Positions 23,403 to 36,779 of a DNA stretch of 64,000 bases are shown in pieces. The number at the start of each line of letters is the position of its first letter. Within the stretch, counting starts at the first letter, position 1. Position numbers and translations under genes: made by a program. This stretch comes from Artemia franciscana (lineage: Eukaryota; Arthropoda; Branchiopoda; Anostraca; Artemiidae): positions 35,218,008 through 35,282,007 of the forward strand of contig NC_088880.1 of assembly GCF_032884065.1 (NCBI RefSeq), in the 5' to 3' direction. A model generated the notes under the pieces. That model made no database searches, was not told where the DNA came from, and saw nothing but the letters and a program-made list of their open reading frames with translations.

Positions 23403-23405
<3 letters not shown>

Positions 23406-24077
23406 AATATAATGTGAGTACAATTGAGAATCTAATTCCAATCTAATGTGCTTCGAATAGCCGTAGCGGATGTGATGAAACCCCATTACCTCGCTTACGA
23501 ATTTTAATTGTGTTTTTACATCTTATTCATTACGGTGCCTTAAATTGATTTTGCCATATCGATCTAACATTAGGTAGCAGCCGATGTTAAATCTTTTCCT
23601 AAGTTTGCTTTGTTATTATACATCTTGTTTGTTTTATTTATTTGTGTACTCGATATTTAGTTTCGTATCTATGTCATTGAAGCTGTCTCTTTATCTACCT
23701 ATCCTTCTTGCATACTCCTCCCCTAAGCCTGTGGAATTTTTATAGTTAGAAGTTTTTCCTATAGTAGATTTGTTTTTTCAGTAAACATAGAATAAATTTC
23801 GCTTGTTATTTTGTACATTAAAATGTAAATATTATAAATACAGGAACATTGTCCTTTGTTACAAAAAATAAACTGTGTCCTAAATTCTCAATGACACTAA
23901 GTAGCAACAATATTTTATTACGGTAAGTCAAATAACTGAATTCGGTTGTTCTTAGTCAAACTAGAATTAATTCACCTTGATCTCAACTTGAAGGAACTTT
24001 CTCTAGTGGTTTAGTCAATATTCTAATATTTTCCTTGCTCTCAATTTTTTAAATTTTACTTACAGTTACACTTACAG
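23403..24077. other. Unassigned stretch upstream of a LINE
   Basis: No coding frame. TTACAGTTACACTTACAGTTAC at about 24,059-24,080 is a small repeat at the 5' truncation point of the next element. Confidence 0.45.
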
Positions 24078-26440
24078 TTACAGGAGCAAATAGACAGGGT
24101 ACCAGGTAGAAATATGGTGTTTTTGCTACGAGATTTTAATGCCCAGGTTGGTAGAAATAGGGATAGATGGTATCCTAGCCTAGGTAAATTTGGTGTAGGA
24201 AAAGAAAACAGTAATGGCAATAGGCTTTTGCAATTTTTTAGGTATAACAACCTAGTTATAACCAATACGGTGTTTGGTCACAAAATGGCCCATATGTTGA
24301 CATGGTATTCACGTGATGGTAAGACAGCAAACCTTATTGATTATGTTATTGTAAACAGAAGACTAGCAGGATCAATACAAGATACTAGGGTGTATAGATG
24401 TGCCGTTTTTTATGTTAAAAGTAAAGATCACCATTTAGTATTGCCTAAGGTTAATTTAAAGCTGAAATTTCGGAAGGGTAACTCCCTCCCGGAAAGTTAT
24501 GATGTTGGTAGACTTCAGGATGAAAATTTGAGAAAAAAATTCCGGGGACAGTTGAGTGCTAAACTTGAGAGTTTAAAATTTGACAATGTGGAAGATGGAT
24601 GGAATAATTTCAGAAAAACAATTTGTGAAGTTGCTGATGGTGTCCTAGGGAAGAGTGCTAAGACTGCAACTAGGAATATTTGTGGAAAAGCTTTAGGTTT
24701 AGTAGAGAGTAGAAGGGGTTTGTATAAGAATTATCTGAGTGATAGGTCGTATGAAAACAAAAGGAATGTAAAGAAATTGAGAAAGCATTAAAATATGAAC
24801 TAAAGAGATGTGAAGTGGAGGCCATGGATAAAATTGCTGAGGATCGCGGCTAGACGGCATAATAGTAAAATATTATACTGGCATGTTAATAAATTGAAAG
24901 GGAGTACCCAATCTGGACTAGTCCCAGTTAAAGATAGAAATGGGGCCACAATTAGTGATAAGGAAAAAGTTAAAGAAAGATGGGTGGAACATTTTGAAAA
25001 TGTGCTAGACCGAGATACAGTTGCAGGAAAAGATATAGATGAAAATGAAAAAGTTTGTGATACCTTGGATGTGAAGGAAGATTTGTTTAGTGAGGAAGAA
25101 TTAGCGACAGTACTAAAAGGATTAAAAAATAATAAGGCCCCAGGTGCTGATAGTATGATTAAAGAGTTTCTTAAATATGGTGGCTCTGAGGTTAGAAATA
25201 AGCTACTAAAGATTATGAACATGATTTTTGAAAAAGGAAAAATACTCAATGATTTTAAGAAAACCTTAATTAAACCACTGTATAAGAAAGGTGACGAGAG
25301 TGAGTGTCGTAATTATCGTGGCATTAGTCTGGTCTCTGTAGGTAGCAAATTACTGAGTAATATGATACTTTTTAGACTGAAAGATGCTGTAGACAAAGTT
25401 TTAAGGGAAGAACAATGCGGTTTTAGCAAAGGTAGAGGATGTGTCAACCATGTTTTCACTCTTAGGTTGATAATTGAGAAGTCGTTTCGTTGTCAAACAC
25501 CTTTGGTCCTCAGTTTTATCATTATGAGCAAGCTCTCGATTCTGTTGATCGAAGAGCGTTAACAAAGGTCTTATCGTTATAGGCAATTGGAGACCATGGA
25601 ATCAAATGGGGAGGAAGAACGCTCTTGGACTTAGATTATGCTGATGATTTAAGCATATTAGATGAAAGTGTGAGCAAAATGAATGAATTTTTAGAGGTTT
25701 TACGAGTTCAGGGTGCTAAAATAGGCTTGAAAATTAATATTAAGAAGACTAAGTCACTAAGGCTAGGAATAAATGAAGATGAACAGGTGACATTAGGTAA
25801 CGAAAAGATTGATCAGGTTAGGAGCTTCAGTTACCTTGGTAGTATTATTAGTAAGGATGGTGGGAGCAGTGAAGATGTTAAAAGTAGAATAGCTAAGGCT
25901 CAGGGTGTTTTTTCACAGTTAAAAAAAATTTGGAAGAAAAGAAAGATAAGTCTACAAACCAAGATTAGAATATTGGAAGCTACAGTGATGACAGTGGTCA
26001 AATATGGCTCTGAAGCATGGGCACTCCGAAAAGCATATGAAAATTTACTAGATGTTTTCCAGAGAAATTGCCTACGGATTGTTCTGGGTACCCGGCTGAC
26101 TGACCGTATTTCAAACAGTAGGTTGTACGAAAAGTGTGGTTCAATCCTGCTTTCTGGGGCTATGATGAAAGAATGGTTAAGATGGCTAGGCCACGTTCTA
26201 CAGAAGAAAGATGACAGATTACCGAAGATTGTCCTGTTTGGCCAACCGTCTGGGGCTACACGGAAAGTAGGTCGTCCTCGTCTGGGTTGGGAGGATGTCA
26301 TAAATAAAGATTTAAAGGAAATGGGAACTTCTTGGGAGGGTGTAAAGAGGGAGGCTTTAAATAGATTAGGTTGGAGGAGGAGCGTGCGTAGCTGTGTTGG
26401 CCTCAGGCGGCTTGGTGCTGGAGTGAGTTATTAGTAGTAG
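24078..26440 (+). pseudogene. Non-LTR retrotransposon copy 1 (endonuclease-RT), 5' truncated and broken
   Basis: LINE of the type often annotated as 'craniofacial development protein 2-like/endonuclease-reverse transcriptase'. It encodes an APE-type endonuclease and a reverse transcriptase for target-primed integration. The endonuclease part (24,078-24,791) begins inside the domain (RDFNAQVG) and keeps LIDYVIVNRR and DHHLV. The RT part (24,810-25,562) has WVEHFENVL, KNNKAPGAD, NYRGISLVSVGSKL and EEQCGFSKGRG. The palm motif LDYADD (YADD codons 25,637-25,648) and the C-terminus (SYLGSII, LRWLGHVL, RKVGRPRLGWED) are in 25,625-26,434. Frame breaks lie near 24,775, 24,845 and 25,520. Relative to copy 2, 183 bp between RT block A and YADD are deleted at 25,581. 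It ends in TAGTAGTAGTATTAGTAGTA, a trinucleotide tail. The clade (RTE-like suspected from the short-repeat tail) needs phylogeny. Confidence 0.88.
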
Positions 26441-26474
26441 TAGTATTAGTAGTAATTTTTTTAATCATTCAGGT

Positions 26475-26990
26475 TTTTGGAAACATGATAGATAGATGGA
26501 TAGATTTGTTCCCACGAAAGTCTTATTGGACTATGATGAAACACAACAAACAAGCAAAAATACAACATCAAAACGCGAACTGGCAAAAACTAAAACTAAA
26601 TAGTCAAAAAAATTGTCACGATGCTTCATGCCTACCCAGACGAACCTTCCAATATTTCTTGTATTTAAATGACACCTACTTTTCAAAATTTCAAAATCCC
26701 ATCCTTTACCCCCATTCTCCCTACCAAAAATCTGTTCAGTTCCTTACATTTCCTTAAAAAACGATATAAAAGACTCATCTATATCTCCACACTTAGGGCA
26801 ACTGTAAGGACCATCCCTAAATCTATTCCTACCTACATATTTCCTTAGCTCTCCAAGAGGCATAAAATTCCCCCTTTCAGACAGTAACCATTTTAAATCT
26901 TTTTGGAATTAATCCCATTTTTGATAAACTTCTTCGTCCCAGTTCTCCTTGACCTCTGTATATAGCCCCAGGGAAATATTGTGTCCCCCT
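26475..26990 (-). pseudogene. LINE 3' fragment with CxxC zinc knuckle, minus strand
   Basis: On the minus strand one frame with a single TAA reads EVKENWDEEVYQKWD, then FQKDLKWLLSERGNFMPLG, ELRKYVGRNRFRDGPYS and CPKCGDIDESF, before decaying after FKEM. A C-terminal CPxCG..ES module of this kind is found in several non-LTR retrotransposon proteins. The element ends on the minus strand in a (TCTA)n-like tail at about 26,480-26,500. It is therefore tail-to-tail with LINE copy 1, 40 bp away, and is a different family. No RT core is retained. Confidence 0.55.
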
Positions 26991-28109
26991 TTTTTTTATC
27001 TTTTTGATTTTGTAAAATATGGAAGATGAGACAAAGAAATTAAAAATATTTTGAGAGCTTATGTATATTAAACTTGATAAAAGTTTGATGAAACATTACT
27101 GTTTATGAAAAAATAACTCAACTTTTTAGTTAATGGAAGTTGCTGTTTGACATACCGCGACCATGCTATGCTGACGAAATTCACCATTACGCCTATTTAA
27201 ATATGATCAAGGAATCAAATCGTGAGTACACTTATCACCTAACCACACCAGGGGTGTCCATTTGAAAGCCTTTATCTTCCACCCTCTTAGATCTGAAAAA
27301 AGGCTTTTATTGTAATTTCGATTTGACAAATTAAGGAAACCGAAATCCCCCCCCTTGGCATTTAGAATGTTTTTATTTTGTATCGTGAATAAGATAATAG
27401 CTAACTACTTTTCTATGAATTAGCATCTCTAAACTATAGAAAGGGTATGTAATCAAGTTAGTTTTTAGGTCAGAATCATGTACCTAGGTATTTTGCTTTT
27501 TTATCAAACACATTGAAACACGTCAAGCACCTCGATTGAGTTGTGTTTGGTCCATACAACGCTTTTATGTTACAAAATGACACAAGATGACAAATGATTC
27601 TGAACAGCTAAAGAAAATTGCGTGGAACAAGAAACAGCGAAAGACACTTTGAATTGCAAATAAAAATGTGCCTTGAAACTGTACACTTATACAATAACTC
27701 TGATGTTGGGTAATTTACATATTTCAGAAAATTACAACAGAATAAGAAATGTGTTATTTTAGCGACTGTAAGGGATAAACAGGAAGGAGGAATTGACTTC
27801 AAGTCAGAATATGAATTTGCTAAGGTCTCAGCAATACATCACTCAGATGAGGTCTCATTCTTTGTGGTAATGGATACCCCATTCCTTTTGTCAATAATAT
27901 AATTAACCTTACACTAAAAAGACATTCCCGTAAAATTGAAGATAGGTTCAAGGTTCCATCGAGTTTAATGAAAAAAGGGAAATAACTAAACTTAAAGTAC
28001 ACTGCTCTGTGACAAAACTCACGTTGAGACCCATAAATATAAAAGATTCTTCACTAACACGCAGCACGGCTCCCACTTCACTCTTCGACACAACCACACG
28101 ACTCCTCAT
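26991..28109. other. Unassigned AT-rich stretch
   Basis: No recognisable gene. TAATTTACATATTTCAGA occurs at about 27,710 and again near 30,050, so parts are dispersed repeat. Confidence 0.4.
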
Positions 28110-28424
28110 TATATATTTTTTTCTTTTTTAATCTTAACCTTAGGGTTCCTCCGCCCCTCCCCGGACGTACAACCACCTCACCTAAATATACTAAAAATCT
28201 AAACTTTATCTAATTTAATTTATCTTTCTTTTTTTATCTTTCACTTATTGACCTTTAACTAAATATTTATTTAAGTTATTTTTGAAAGATCTGAGGGAGC
28301 TCCTACATCTCTGATATTTTCGAAACATGCTCCACACTTTAGCACATACTACATCCAGGGAAAAATCTGAGCGTACTGTTGTGAGTTCGTCTCACTTGAA
28401 GGCCAAAGGCAGAGCGCACAGAAC
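28110..28424 (-). pseudogene. LINE C-terminal fragment, minus strand
   Basis: On the minus strand a frame reads KVWSMFRKYQRCRSS then LRSFKNNLNKYLVKGQ and stops near 28,245. The form '...WN.LP..VR...S...FKNNL.KYL' is the common end of CR1/Jockey-like RT proteins. Upstream frames are broken. The segment is cut at about 28,425 where LINE copy 2 begins. Confidence 0.42.
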
Positions 28425-29614
<1,190 letters not shown>

Positions 29615-31799
29615 GGTGTTTTGCAGAAGACGGCCCTTGGATATAGGGCCAAAATGTTCACTGAATTGAACTCCACTGTCTTGGAAAAATTTACCATTGT
29701 TTCTAAGTTGTATTTATTTGATTTGCCACCATATGACTTGAAGCTTAAGTTTTTTCAGTTTCAGTTCATTCGGGTTTATTAAAAAAAAATTTATAACAGT
29801 CATAACATACTTAATCTCTCATCTCTATGCAAAAACTGCATGCTGAGTCCCATATCACCTCAAAAATAAATACGCACTATGGCTCTCCCTCCACTTCTCG
29901 ATACAACCATGGCCCCCACCAAAAAATATCCTTACAAGTCCCCACCTCTTCATCCAGGAGCAAACCACTCCAACCCCCACAAAAAAACTCAATAATAGCT
30001 AAAATCACTTTTCTAATTAGAAGTGTAAAGCGATGAGTATCTAAATGCGTAATTTACATATTTCAGAGGGTTTATGTATTGAAATGTTCCTGGTTGTTTC
30101 TTAATTACGTAACAACACCGTTAATACAAAAACACATCGACTGGGGAAAAGCTGGGGAAAAGGTTATTGGTAACTATGCCGTAAGGCGAAATTACATATG
30201 ATTTTGAATGAATCCAATCAGCTAAACCAAAATACTTGGAAATCCGTCTGACGTATTTTTTCGTGAAAATGAAGCGCAAACGAGACCTGTGGATAGAAGC
30301 CTTACAACAAGAAACGTAAAAACAAATCCCAAATTAGAATAACGGACAATGAAATCTACGGCTAGAAAAGAAGCAACAATGAGAATCATATCGAATCCCA
30401 AAAGATAAAATCTTATAAAATGGTTGATTCTTTGGTAGATTAACAGCAAGGAGGAACTGAATGAATCCCAGAAGTTCTAAATTTATTTGAAATTGCTGGC
30501 CTCATGACTCAAAAGTAAAGACTAACATGATAATAAGGTTAATGCGTTATTACAAAATCAAATATATGCAAGTGAGCCACGTTTCGCAGGTCACATAGTG
30601 AGGCATGATAGCACTGGCTTTGCCTAGCTAATTTGAGTACCCTCTCTTCTATGGAATGCCAAGCTTTCTTCATTTGTTACAGAAGTCGCTATAGTAACAT
30701 CACTCAAAGAGGATGTCCTAGCCATTTTCATCTCCTCATCTATCCTTCGGAATGGCGTGCCCTCCTCCTGCTATAAAAGTTACAGCGGTTTTAGCTGCTC
30801 TTTTCAAGATTTGATGCGTCTCATTCTCTCACAGTGAGAAAATTATAGTAGTGGACCCACAGCCTTTAAGTATATTGTGTTGAATTACCATTCTCCGTAT
30901 TTCTCTAACAAGGTTTTACCTAGATTCCAATAGTTTCTATAAAATCCTGTTAATATTTTATATTGGCCATTTTTTTCCTCCTCTACTCTTTCTTGGACTA
31001 TAATGTATAAGTTAGATATGTATAATTTTCGGCTCTAGAGCTTGTATCAACTAGTAAAAAAATCCTGCTAATTTTTTTATCCCTCTTCGAAAATCCCTCT
31101 TCGAAGAATTGAAAATTCTTTCTAAATACCGTCACAAAAACCTCGTAAGCAATATTTTCCACCTAACCAGACGAATAAATATGATTTAATTCATTATATA
31201 GATCTCAGTAGAAACCCTCATAGAAGTTCTCATCGCAATTTGAAGGGATTACTCACTCTTCCTGTGTGGTGTACCACTGAATTTCCCCGGGACCCTTTAC
31301 AGCAGTTATGTATGGCTTCCTCGCCACTTTCTGTAAATATCTTATATTTTCTAGAGACCTTATTTGGAGATTGATAAGCAAAGACAAGTGATAGGGGACA
31401 TACGGACACACTGATATATTTTCTTGTTTCTATGGGAAATTTATTCAATTCTAACCCATCATACAATACAAAAAGTACACAGAAACGGAGTACATAAAGA
31501 AAATGACAAGAAAAGGAATAAGGGAAAAAAGACATAACAACATTTATTAGAACAATTGATAAAGGACATCAATAAGCCACTGAACAGCTTTTACTTGTAT
31601 ACAACTTCACTCTATAAGAAAGGGATATCATCGATGAAAAATAGTTTTGTAATCGTGTTTCCAAATAAGTTTTGATAGAGCTATTGCTGGGTCGGCTATT
31701 TTATGACTGCAGATTAATACTAATTTTCGGGTCCACGGGGTAAATTTAAGTGAATATTTACAAATTTGAAATATACTGAATGGAGTTAACGTTTATCAA
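29615..31799. other. Unassigned stretch
   Basis: A TTCATTCGGGTTTATTAAAA block near 29,765 looks like a reversed retroelement 3' end with its polyadenylation signal. Frames up to 101 codons (31,230-31,535, minus) show no family features. No gene supported. Confidence 0.4.
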
Positions 31800-32770
31800 T
31801 TTAAAAAAAAATCTTCCAAAATGGTGCTGTGTATAGAAAAACTGGCAGTGCTGTTGAGTTATATAGTTTTGCGAGGATTATCCGACTGAAACATTTTTTA
31901 TTTCGGATAACTGAACACATTTTTTTAGAGTGGGAAATAAGCAGCAAACGGGTTTGTTTTAAGAGATGGGCCAATTGGTAGATCAACATAGACAAGCTTT
32001 TCAACTGGCTTTTCTAAAGAGCAGCTCAGTTGGACTAAAGGTGTTGGATCCGAAATACCACAATTAAATAGAAGAACCTCAGATTAATTTAAACCTCAGA
32101 TAAATTCCGGCCCCAATTTAGAATATTCACTTTCGAGTATACTGAAGTTTTCTTCGATCCGTTGTAATGACCTGCCGAAATCAAAGACATAATCCGCATA
32201 ACAGACAAATTTCACGTTTGTTGCTACCTCAATTCACGAGGATATGCATTTTGAGCGTCGACTGAGCATCTGAGACACCATTGTTAAAAATATTAGACGA
32301 AGTGACAGTACCTTGATGCGTACATCTATAATCAGAAACAAAACTATTCAGGTCATTCGGTAGGCCTCAGGGACAAGAAAGTCTGTTTCGTGGAGCATAT
32401 GTTAGATTAGATGAATTTGAAACCGGCAATTGGAATTACAATTATGATGTGTACTTTAATCCACGAATATAAATTTATTATGGTATGAATAACAGAGGGA
32501 TCAACACCTCTCTTTGCCGTAAAAAAGAGAATGGCTCCGTGTACCAATGAGTGAAATGCACCCATTACATCGTGTGCTTCTAGAACAAGACCTTTTTGGA
32601 TCAATTCAGCCTCTATTGGGGCATTAGCTACAACGCTAAGGGCATCAGGACACACTCTTTTAAACTGAACATCTAATTACATAAATAACGTGAATTGTTT
32701 ATGGGCGCCTTTTTTGACATCATTCAAAGAATATGCATCACAGTAATTTGAGATGCTTGCTAGACGAACA
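31800..32770 (-). pseudogene. Third LINE family, RT remnant with YADY in place of YADD
   Basis: Minus-strand remains in order: YCDAYSLNDVKKGAHKQF (about 32,760-32,705), CPDALSVVANAPIEAELIQK and VMGAFHSLVHGAILF (32,655-32,407; RT block A region, expected Asp replaced by His), GTVTSSNIFNNGVSDAQ (about 32,310-32,260, in the position of the QG.VTSP block), FVCYADYVFDFGRSLQRIEE (from about 32,210) and LYNSTALPVFLYTAPFW (about 31,880-31,830, thumb/C-terminal). The catalytic box at 32,189-32,200 codes Tyr-Ala-Asp-Tyr, losing the second aspartate. Stops and frame changes separate the blocks. It is unlike the LINE copies at 24-29 kb. Confidence 0.62.
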
Positions 32771-33340
32771 AATTCCTTTGATGGTCAGTGAAGCTTGTTT
32801 TGGTCCCAAAATTTGTTATGACTACAACCGGCCAGGTATCTTTTTTGTACTGTAAAGGTCCTGAGTGCATTGGTTTCCCATTACTAAGCTTGCATACGAG
32901 TTTTGGTCGCCAGGTTCCCCTCTAGGGCCCTAATGCTCCTTCCAACTTTTATGTCCCATATATTTTGCCCACCCCCTTCCTTGATATTTTCATTGAACTT
33001 CGATTTTTTCTTAGGCATAGAATTTTTTTTTGGATTTACAACTTCTCTTTGAATTTAGAATTTTAAAAATATATTTTAACTTAGATTTTCTTTTACATAT
33101 AGGAACGCAGTAACACACAAACAGGCATATAGCCATTCGGGCAAAAAAGAAACTTAGGAAATAAGTCACGCACAAACAGCTACACAGCCATGCAGGCAAA
33201 AAAGACAAAAAATACGGATAGACAAAAAAATCACTCTATGACAAAAAATTGGCTTGTTTTAAGGAAATGTTTGGTGTTACATGCTAGAAGCAAGCTTGAA
33301 TAGCAGAATGTACCCTGAGAAACATTTAAATATCTTCAGA
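32771..33340. other. Unassigned stretch with a short tandem duplication
   Basis: At 33,108-33,230 a segment with ACACAAACAG, AGCCAT and GGCAAAAAAGA phrases is present twice. Nothing else recognised. Confidence 0.45.
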
Positions 33341-34545
33341 AACAATCAAAACGTGACTACTATTGCCAGCATCTAATTGGATACTATCAAAATCATGTTA
33401 CCAATTAACGAAACTTAACATAGTGCTATCAAAATCTTGTCTGCTGTTTTGAAGATTATCCACATCCTCTTAAAAATTATCAAAACCTTACATGATATTA
33501 CAACAGTCTTGCATGATATTACCAAATCTTGTTAAATCTTGCAAAATCATGTCTTGTATTATCACAGTCTTGTGAGAAATTATGAGAATCCTTTAGGGGA
33601 TTACCTAAATCTTGTAACTTATTATCAAAATCTAGAATGATTATCAAAATCCATTCTGATATTGTCAAACATCTTGCATTACACAAAATTTCGCCTGAAA
33701 ACCCGCTGAAAATAACAAGTTCTATAATATTTCACAACATTTTGATAAACTTGATAATAACACACATAATTTTGATAGCAATATGTTAAATTTTGTTTAT
33801 TGTGCAAATCAGTTTGCTAGCACTATATTGGATTTTGGTAATAGCTACACACGTTTTGACTTCAGCTGAATATACTTTATAATGTCAGGTAAGATTTGAT
33901 ATTACCATGCAATATTTTTTTAATAACTTCCAAGAATTTGATATATCATTTAAGGTTTAGATAACATCACGAATAATTCTCACTTTACCAATCGAGAGTT
34001 TAATAATGCAGTGCGAGATGTTCGGTAATATTAGACAAGGATTTTGAAAGTACCACACTACATTTCGGTAAGACTTGGCAAGATTTTGATATTCTTTTTA
34101 ATAGCAGACACGATATCATATTATGATACCACCGCATGGTCTAATATTTGATAAGAATTAACCACGTTTTGATATTACAAGAATATATTTTGCAAGAGCC
34201 TGATAAGATTTTGATAATAACATGCAAAATTTTGTAATAAGCAGTTCGATTTTAATAATACCACATACGGTTTTGATAATGCAATAGAGGATTCTCATTT
34301 TCTAATGTAGTGCAAGATGTTTATAAGATCAGACAAGGATTGGATAAAACGATAGAAGATTTTGGTAATACTTGATAATATTTTGATAGTGCTAGACATG
34401 ATTTCGGTAAAACCTTTCCAATTTCGATGATAACTTGCACCAATTAGGTTATGCTATAAAAAATTCTCACATTATCTCAGAAGAATTTGATAATGCAAGA
34501 CAAGATTTGCAAGACAAAATGCAAGACAAGAATGCAAGACACTGA
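33341..34545. repeat. Degenerate short-repeat array that switches strand
   Basis: From about 33,370 to 33,690 the motif is (ATTATCAAAATCTTG-like)n, period roughly 30-36 bp. From about 33,720 to 34,500 it reads as the reverse complement (CAAGATTTTGATAAT-like). The two halves could fold on each other. The sequence ATCTTCAGAAACAATCAAAAC at the left end recurs, inverted, at about 41,020 in the related array. Confidence 0.75.
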
Positions 34546-35884
34546 ATATAGAGAGAAAATAGAAAAAATGGTCCGATATATCGCTCACTAGTACAAAGTT
34601 CGGCACCATTTACTTCTGACGATTTAAAGAACGTAATTGGATATCTAGAAAACGAGATTACCTCTTGTCACCCTCTGGAGATTTAGGCGTTCCAACCTAT
34701 ATTGGGGTGTACCCAGCATTATCTCGCTGTTGTTTTTTTTCGAGAGAAGTTTCACCAAGCCCAATAGTGTCAAGGAGTCCATCACTTACGGATCCAAGGG
34801 GGATGGAGTGATGGGAGACCTGGTCCTCCCACCCAGGTTCTTTTTTTCTGTTTTTCAATCATTGTTAAAAGAAACTGTCAATTTGGTCAAATATTGGCGC
34901 ACTTGTCACTTTGGCTCCCCCCAAGATTTTCCTCTAGATCTTCCCCTGTAGGCCATCACGAGAGACTAGCATTAACTGACCAATCGATGAACAAAGACCT
35001 TGAATATTAAGTTGAAGGGCTGAGAAATTGTCGTAACATCTAGTATGCCACTTTAATTCAGAAATAAAATGGCTACCTATCGCAGAAGAAAAGTTTGATA
35101 CTAAAACATCTTTTGTTTTGAAGTTCAGGAAGATGTCCACCATTGCAGCAGAAAGATTTGGAACCAGGGTTTTAAATGTTCTTATTACCTTCCATGAATT
35201 ATTAATTAAATTAGCACAGCACCTACCCCGTCTCGGAACTATTAAAATAAAGCGAGACGGGCAGCAAAATAAATATTTAATAAATAAAGAAGAGAATACT
35301 TAAAATATTTTATATGATAAAGATACTGAAATGAACACTGAGATTTATACAAGGGGGAGAGAGGGTGGACAAGCCTTTATTCATTGACTGGTTTGTTTTT
35401 ACTCGCTTTTTTTCTGAGTACGAATAGCAGCAGATATGACGAGCTAAATGCGGGATTTGGACAATTACAGCTTGTAAATTTTGGAATAGCCCAGAAGAGA
35501 TTATCCGAGTTGGAGCCAGAACATCGAGCGTATTTTTCTCAATTCGAGTAAGAGTGAGCTAGATGTCTGAAGTTCTGACACCAGAAATAGTTGTTCGCCA
35601 AGAGCCTATAAGCTTTCACTTTTAGACGCGTGTGGCCAACAAAGATACCCACTATTAGAACCTAGTTTTGGGGTCTCTTATACCTAAATGATAGAAAGAA
35701 AGATCCACTTTTGTCAAATCTTTGTCTTTCATAATAGTGTTGTCTGAAACTTATGATAAATCTTTTCATTTAATGTGTGAGATAAGCTACAAATGAAAAT
35801 TTATTGACAAACTTTAAAAGAAATTTAAAAAAATTGCAGCATTTGTTTCTTTAAAAACCAAAAAAATTAATGCTTGTTTCTTAA
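34546..35884. other. Unassigned stretch with one strong hairpin
   Basis: CCCGTCTCG (about 35,228) pairs with CGAGACGGG (about 35,254) around a 17-base loop. Frames up to 73 codons have no features. No gene supported. Confidence 0.4.
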
Positions 35885-36045
35885 ATAGGCCACATTAGCG
35901 CCAGAGTGGTATTGCGCCGTATGGCGCTAAGGGGTGGCAGTTACGTGGTTTGCGTAGCCATCATGTGGGCTGGGTAGGCTGCATTAAGCGGTCGGTGCGT
36001 CTGGAGAGCTGCGAGGGGTCCCTAGCTTAACGTTGCTCTGGCACC
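35885..36045. other. GC-rich island with nested inverted repeats
   Basis: Much higher in GC than its flanks. TTAGCGCCA and TGGCGCTAA (about 35,892-35,930) form a 9-bp stem, and GCCAGAG near 35,897 can also pair with CTCTGGC near 36,036, closing the whole island. There is no open frame and no known RNA family recognised; a structured ncRNA or a transposon end is possible. Confidence 0.4.
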
Positions 36046-36379
36046 AAAATAGCTTTTCCAAGAATCAAGTGTTTGATTTCTTCATTCTTAAAGATATTAT
36101 CATTTTTTTAAATAATGTGACGATAATTTTGTTTATTCAACTTTCTTTTAAAGCCTCTCGGTTAAGTTTCTTGGAAAGCATTTGTCATGCATGAATGGAA
36201 AGTTTTTCCAAAAAATTCAGACAACGCTCTTATGATAGACTTAAAAATGTAGCTTAGAAGAAAAAAACAAGCCGTAACTTCCAGCCAAGTCAAAGCCATG
36301 AAGTACATAAGTAAATATCTAAAATAATAAGCTTCAGAGACGACACACAAACTAAAGGCTAAGAATAAAGAAGTTATTT

Positions 36380-36770
36380 TTAATTAAAAGAAAGTACAGC
36401 CTTTTCACTAATATGGCTTGGTGTATGTGTATACGTAAAGTTGAAAAATTAATTTTAGGTCTTTGAAAGGAGTATATGAAAATGTGAAAAACAAGGTTTG
36501 TGAGTAGTAATAGAAAAAAACTTGTTTGGAGATAATAAAACAAAGCTTTCTGACTAATATGGCTTGGTATACTTAATGCTGAAAGAACTAAATGTAGGAC
36601 GGTTAAAGGAGTATACGAAAATGTAATAAACAAGATTAATGAGTAGTAAAAAGAAAAATGAAATTCCTTGAAATTAATAAAATAAAGGTTTTTTACTAAT
36701 GCGGCTCGGCGTATGAATAAATAAAGCTGAAAAGCAAGATTACCACTAAATTGAGCAAAAACAGATTAAA
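36380..36770. repeat. Tandem repeat, period about 144 bp, 2.7 diverged copies
   Basis: CTAAT(A/G)(T/C)GGCT(T/C)GG occurs at about 36,408, 36,554 and 36,696, each followed by GAAAATGT(G/A)A(A/T)AAACAAG and an AATAGAAAAA block. A stray unit lies at 39,500-39,590. Confidence 0.65.
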
Positions 36771-36779
36771 TTTAGAAAG

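Noticed and set aside
24800-25249. 149-codon minus frame rich in Ser, Phe and Leu
   Set aside because: Antisense of the RT coding region of LINE copy 1.
25900-26301. 133-codon minus frame inside LINE copy 1 (and 97 codons in copy 2 at 29,062-29,355)
   Set aside because: Antisense shadows of the RT C-terminal region; no domains of their own.
33011-33208. 65-codon hydrophobic Cys-rich minus frame suggesting a small membrane protein
   Set aside because: Produced by a twofold short tandem repeat (ACACAAACAG/GGCAAAAAAG); no start context or conservation visible.
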